Positions 47,518-49,986 of a stretch of DNA of 49,986 bases are shown one piece after another; the first letter of the stretch is position 1, and every line of letters starts with the position of its first letter. The DNA comes from a virus. Made by a program: the position numbers and the translations under genes. The stretch is from positions 1 through 49,986 of IMG/VR virus record IMGVR_UViG_3300024317_000007; one strand, written 5' to 3'. The notes below the pieces were generated by a model. That model did no database searches, was not told the DNA's origin, and saw nothing but the letters and a program-made list of their open reading frames with translations.

Positions 47518-47807
47518 GGCTGCTCCCCGGGCTCGCGGAAGAAGGACGTCACGATCGCGTCGGGGATATGCGCCTTCAGGATCCTCGCCGCCTCCCGGGA
47601 GAGCGCCTCGCAGACGTCCTTCATGAGCGGGACCATCGGGGACTCGGGCTTGGAGATCAGGATCCGAATGGTGATGACCTCGCCGAGGAGCGCCATCGCG
47701 GCCGAGAGCGTCTCCTGGCTGATCTTGCAGCCCGTGTCGAGATCCGGGAGCTGTTTCCGGAGGGCGGCCCGGAGCTTTCGGATCTTCTCGAGGTCGATCT
47801 CGCTCAT
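47514..47807 (-). CDS. Small hypothetical protein
   Basis: 97 aa from ATG 47807, overlapping the HerA-like gene stop by ATGA. Helical (MSEIDLEKIRKLRAALRKQL, MKDVCEALSREAARILKAHI). Tight coupling downstream of the ATPase gene suggests that the two may work together. No family recognised. Confidence 0.6.
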   Translation of the reverse strand: MSEIDLEKIRKLRAALRKQLPDLDTGCKISQETLSAAMALLGEVITIRILISKPESPMVPLMKDVCEALSREAARILKAHIPDAIVTSFFREPGEQP

Positions 47808-49294
47808 AGCTTCCTCAGCCTCACAAGCTCCCCTTCGGTCTCGGCCAGGCCGTGCCGGCGGAGCCAGGAGAGGCCGTCGCGAAAAGTCGTCGTCCGTGGA
47901 CCGACGACGGAGAGGCCGGCGAGCTGTGTACGGGTGAGCTCCCCGCGCTTCATGAGCGTCTCGAGGAGCCGGCGGTTCACCCCGCGGCCGGCACGTTCCA
48001 GCCATGGCGCGTACGCCCCCTCGTCGACGGGCGACGCCCCCTCGTCGACGGGCGTGATCTCGTCGAAGAGGCGCTTGAGCATTGTCCAATACGGCTCGAG
48101 GGCCTTCCGGCACAGGGCGACGCGATCTTCAGATCTGGCGCGGAGCCGGCGTTCCCGGTCGAGCTCGTCCCGGAAGTTGGTGACTTGCTTCTTGAGGTTG
48201 CCGTTTTCGAGAGCGAGCTCGGCGACCCTGTGACGCTCTTCCGTGAGAGCATCCGACGCGCCGGCGAGCGCGTTCGAGACGCCGGCATTCGCCCCGTGGA
48301 GAATGCGCTTGAGCTTCGGGTTCTTGGCGAGCTCCCGGATATCCTCGGCCGCCTGAACAAGCCTGGGAGGAACCGGGACCGACGCGACGCTCTTCGTCAA
48401 TTGCTTCCGCACGCGCGCGACGAACTCGTCGACTGGCGCGAGCTCGACATCGCGGAGCGGGACGCCAAGCCGGCGCGAGTCGCGGGGATGAAACGTCTCG
48501 CGCGGTCGGACCTTGATCTTCTCGAAGAGCTTCAGGAACCTCGGCGACCAGGCGTAACACGTCCCCGTCTCAAGATTCGCGAGATCCGTCAACATCGTCT
48601 CGTCGAAGTGCGCGCCGGTCGATTTGATCCAGTTCTTGTAGGAGTCCCGGTCGTGCGAGCTCTGAGTCGCGAACGCGAAGACCGTCTCGCATTGAGAGAG
48701 CGCCGCCTTCGCGATCGCCGCGCTCCGCTGTCCGAGGAGCGTCGCGCCGTACCCGTAGTTCCCGCCGAGCGTGACCAGGCGCTCGACGATCTCGGAGCAC
48801 TCGCGCCCGAGCTGATAGCTCGCGGTTTGCGGGATGAACTCCTGCGACTCCTCGATGAAGATCTTCCGGGGGATCTTCGCCTCGACCTCGAGGAGCGCCG
48901 CGACGAAGTCCCGGACGAACGTCCGCCAGATCGTCTTCGACGTCTTCTTCAGGTCGATGACCGCGAAGACATTCTCCGCGATCACGGCCTCCGCGATCTT
49001 TCGGCCGTCCCCTTTCTCGATCTCGACGTCGGCCCGCTCGCCGCCGAAGACCACGACAGGAAAGCCCCCGGGCTTCCCGTCCGGACGCGACCGAAGGCCC
49101 CACCAATTTCCGACCGGATCGAGCGCCACCCACGGCTGCCGGATCTTGCAGAGCTCCTCCGCCATGACCAGGCCCAGGTAGCTCTTACCACTCTCCCGGA
49201 TGCCGAGGATCGCCGTCGCCTTCGTGACTTCGTCGAGGGGGAGCCCGAGCCGGTCGCCTCCCGACACCAAGTTCCCGATGTAAAGTCCCTTCAT
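47804..49294 (-). CDS. HerA/FtsK-like ATPase with coiled coil and C-terminal winged helix
   Basis: 496 aa from ATG 49294 with GGAGGCGGCG. GIRESGKSY at 31-39 is Walker A; KIFIEESQEFIP is the Walker B strand with EE in place of DE; LVTLGGNYGYGATLLGQRSA then CETVFAFATQ are the sensor and arginine-finger region of HerA-type ATPases. A coiled coil (HRVAELALENGNLKKQVTNF) and a winged-helix end (LTRTQLAGLSVVGPRT) follow. No HAS-barrel or NurA-like nuclease partner is next to it. It could pump DNA or act in exclusion of other phages. Confidence 0.75.
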   Translation of the reverse strand: MKGLYIGNLVSGGDRLGLPLDEVTKATAILGIRESGKSYLGLVMAEELCKIRQPWVALDPVGNWWGLRSRPDGKPGGFPVVVFGGERADVEIEKGDGRKIAEAVIAENVFAVIDLKKTSKTIWRTFVRDFVAALLEVEAKIPRKIFIEESQEFIPQTASYQLGRECSEIVERLVTLGGNYGYGATLLGQRSAAIAKAALSQCETVFAFATQSSHDRDSYKNWIKSTGAHFDETMLTDLANLETGTCYAWSPRFLKLFEKIKVRPRETFHPRDSRRLGVPLRDVELAPVDEFVARVRKQLTKSVASVPVPPRLVQAAEDIRELAKNPKLKRILHGANAGVSNALAGASDALTEERHRVAELALENGNLKKQVTNFRDELDRERRLRARSEDRVALCRKALEPYWTMLKRLFDEITPVDEGASPVDEGAYAPWLERAGRGVNRRLLETLMKRGELTRTQLAGLSVVGPRTTTFRDGLSWLRRHGLAETEGELVRLRKL

Positions 49295-49398
49295 CGCCGC
49301 CTCCGTTTTCTCCACCAAGTCCACCCTATCGCCAAGAGCGCCGCCGTCAGTCCCGCGGCCGCGCCCCATGCTTGCGCCGTCCAGTCGATGTCGCCCAC
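49291..49398 (-). CDS. 35-residue membrane protein before the HerA-like gene
   Basis: GTG at 49398; TGA overlaps the ATPase start by ATGA. MGDIDWTAQAWGA leads to one membrane helix (AAGLTAALLAIGWTWW) and a run of Lys/Arg (RKRRRR), giving a clear inside-positive orientation. The start site is weak (AAGG at eight bases). Could anchor the ATPase at the membrane. Confidence 0.5.
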   Translation of the reverse strand: MGDIDWTAQAWGAAAGLTAALLAIGWTWWRKRRRR

Positions 49399-49401
49399 GA
49401 T

Positions 49402-49986
49402 TCAGACCTTCACCTTCGCGGCTTTCCCGCCGAATGCCGAGCGGATGCTCTTCAGCCACTCCTCGATCCACTCGGCCGCGATCCGCGCCGCGTCGTGCTT
49501 CTCCGGCGTGTCGCCCTTCTTGATCATCGCGAACCACGCCTCAGCCGGGCGGCCGCTGTCGGGCTTGAGGACGCCGAGCTGGCGGTAGTCGCAGCCGCGC
49601 GCCTTCGCGATCGTCCCGACGAGACAGGCGCACTCGCCCGTGTAGGTCGAGCCGTCGACCTTGCCGGCTTTCAGCGCCTCGAGGAGCGCGGGAACCTCCG
49701 CCGGCGCCGACGACAGCACGGCCCAGAGGTCGTCGCGGAACGGGGTCAGGCGCGCTCCGTCCAGGCTCGCTCCGTCCAGGCTCGCTCCGTCCAGGCTCGC
49801 TCCGTCCAGGCGCGCTCCGACCAGGCTCGCTCCGTCCAGGCGCGCTCCGTCCAGGCTCGCTCCGTCCAGGCTCGCTCCGTCCAGGCTCGCTCCGTCCAGG
49901 CTCGCTCCGTCCAGGCGCGCTCCGACCAGGCTCGCTCCGTCCAGGCGCGCTCCGACCAGGCGCGCTCCGACCAGGCGCGCTCCGTC
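49402..49986 (-). CDS. Pentapeptide-repeat protein, 3' part
   Basis: Continues the gene starting at 284. After the last A-R-L repeat at 49750 the chain goes [51 protein letters not shown], then [20 protein letters not shown] and [15 protein letters not shown] know this ~120-residue C-terminal domain from many phage pentapeptide proteins, so the two parts belong to one gene. With the ends closed on the shared tract the protein has ~20 or more repeats; the true number cannot be read here. Confidence 0.85.
   Translation of the reverse strand, partial: DGARLVGARLVGARLDGASLVGARLDGASLDGASLDGASLDGASLDGARLDGASLVGARLDGASLDGASLDGASLDGARLTPFRDDLWAVLSSAPAEVPALLEALKAGKVDGSTYTGECACLVGTIAKARGCDYRQLGVLKPDSGRPAEAWFAMIKKGDTPEKHDAARIAAEWIEEWLKSIRSAFGGKAAKVKV
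49754..49986. repeat. 15-bp minisatellite, right end
   Basis: Fifteen full units (49754-49978) and a partial one. Same two variable positions as at the left end. The stretch 49844-49969 is identical to 1-126; after that the right end has an additional AG-type unit where the left end has TT. The mismatch shows either real repeat-number variants or an assembly stop inside the array. Confidence 0.95.

Noticed and set aside
47804-49537. Longer start of the HerA-like gene at 49537
   Set aside because: The extra 81 residues overlap the pentapeptide gene and the 35-aa peptide, and the ATG at 49294 has a clear ribosome site.
49754-49986. CRISPR array at the contig ends
   Set aside because: Repeats are 15 bp, contiguous and without spacers, and they encode pentapeptides.

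Overview
The window reads as an essentially complete genome of a tailed bacteriophage (Caudoviricetes). It is GC-rich, tightly packed and transcribed almost wholly on the minus strand. Many neighbouring genes overlap by ATGA, GTGA or TTGA, and most starts are preceded by AGGAGG-like ribosome sites. The two ends lie inside one gene, a pentapeptide-repeat protein built from a 15-bp minisatellite, so the molecule is circular or circularly permuted and was opened inside the repeat. No host can be named. Lipobox lipoproteins and canonical Shine-Dalgarno and sigma70-like signals fit a GC-rich bacterium, probably Gram-negative. A tyrosine integrase, a tRNA-like segment and a Cro/CI-type regulator indicate a temperate phage. 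No tail sheath gene is recognisable, so the particle is probably siphovirus-like.

Layout. (1) 10.9-11.4 kb is the control region: a strong leftward sigma70 promoter, a hairpin leader, a tRNA 5'-half look-alike with its own promoter and a perfect palindrome (candidate attP), and a rightward promoter for the integrase. (2) 11.38-12.69 kb, plus strand: integrase and a small membrane protein, closed by a GC-rich hairpin. (3) 10.92 kb leftward to 1, continuing from 49.99 to 43.74 kb across the ends: the early operon. It holds small zinc-ribbon and membrane proteins, a thioredoxin-like protein, a PD-(D/E)XK nuclease with four cysteines, a putative single-strand annealing protein, an SbcC-like ATPase, an HNH endonuclease, a PolX-like nucleotidyltransferase, a Cro-like regulator, a RuvC-like resolvase, a beta-class DNA methyltransferase, an ASCH protein, a replication-initiator-like protein that seems to carry the origin in its own coding sequence, the pentapeptide protein, a HerA-like ATPase, many small orphan proteins, and a ParB-methyltransferase fusion. 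(4) 43.65 kb leftward to 30.1 kb: packaging and head genes (small and large terminase, portal, head-fibre-like proteins, minor head protein, protease, scaffold, decoration protein, major capsid, connectors, major tail protein). (5) 30.06 kb leftward to 12.75 kb: tail genes (G/GT chaperones joined by a -1 frameshift, tape measure, two tail-spike-type proteins, tail-tip proteins, a GT2 glycosyltransferase, a repeat-rich fibre, and lipoproteins).

How the parts fit. Replication appears to rest on the initiator-like protein plus recombination enzymes and on host polymerase and helicase, since neither is encoded. Two methyltransferases probably protect the DNA. Late genes run as one long leftward unit broken by conserved stem-loops placed directly after stop codons. 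No recognisable endolysin or classical holin was found.
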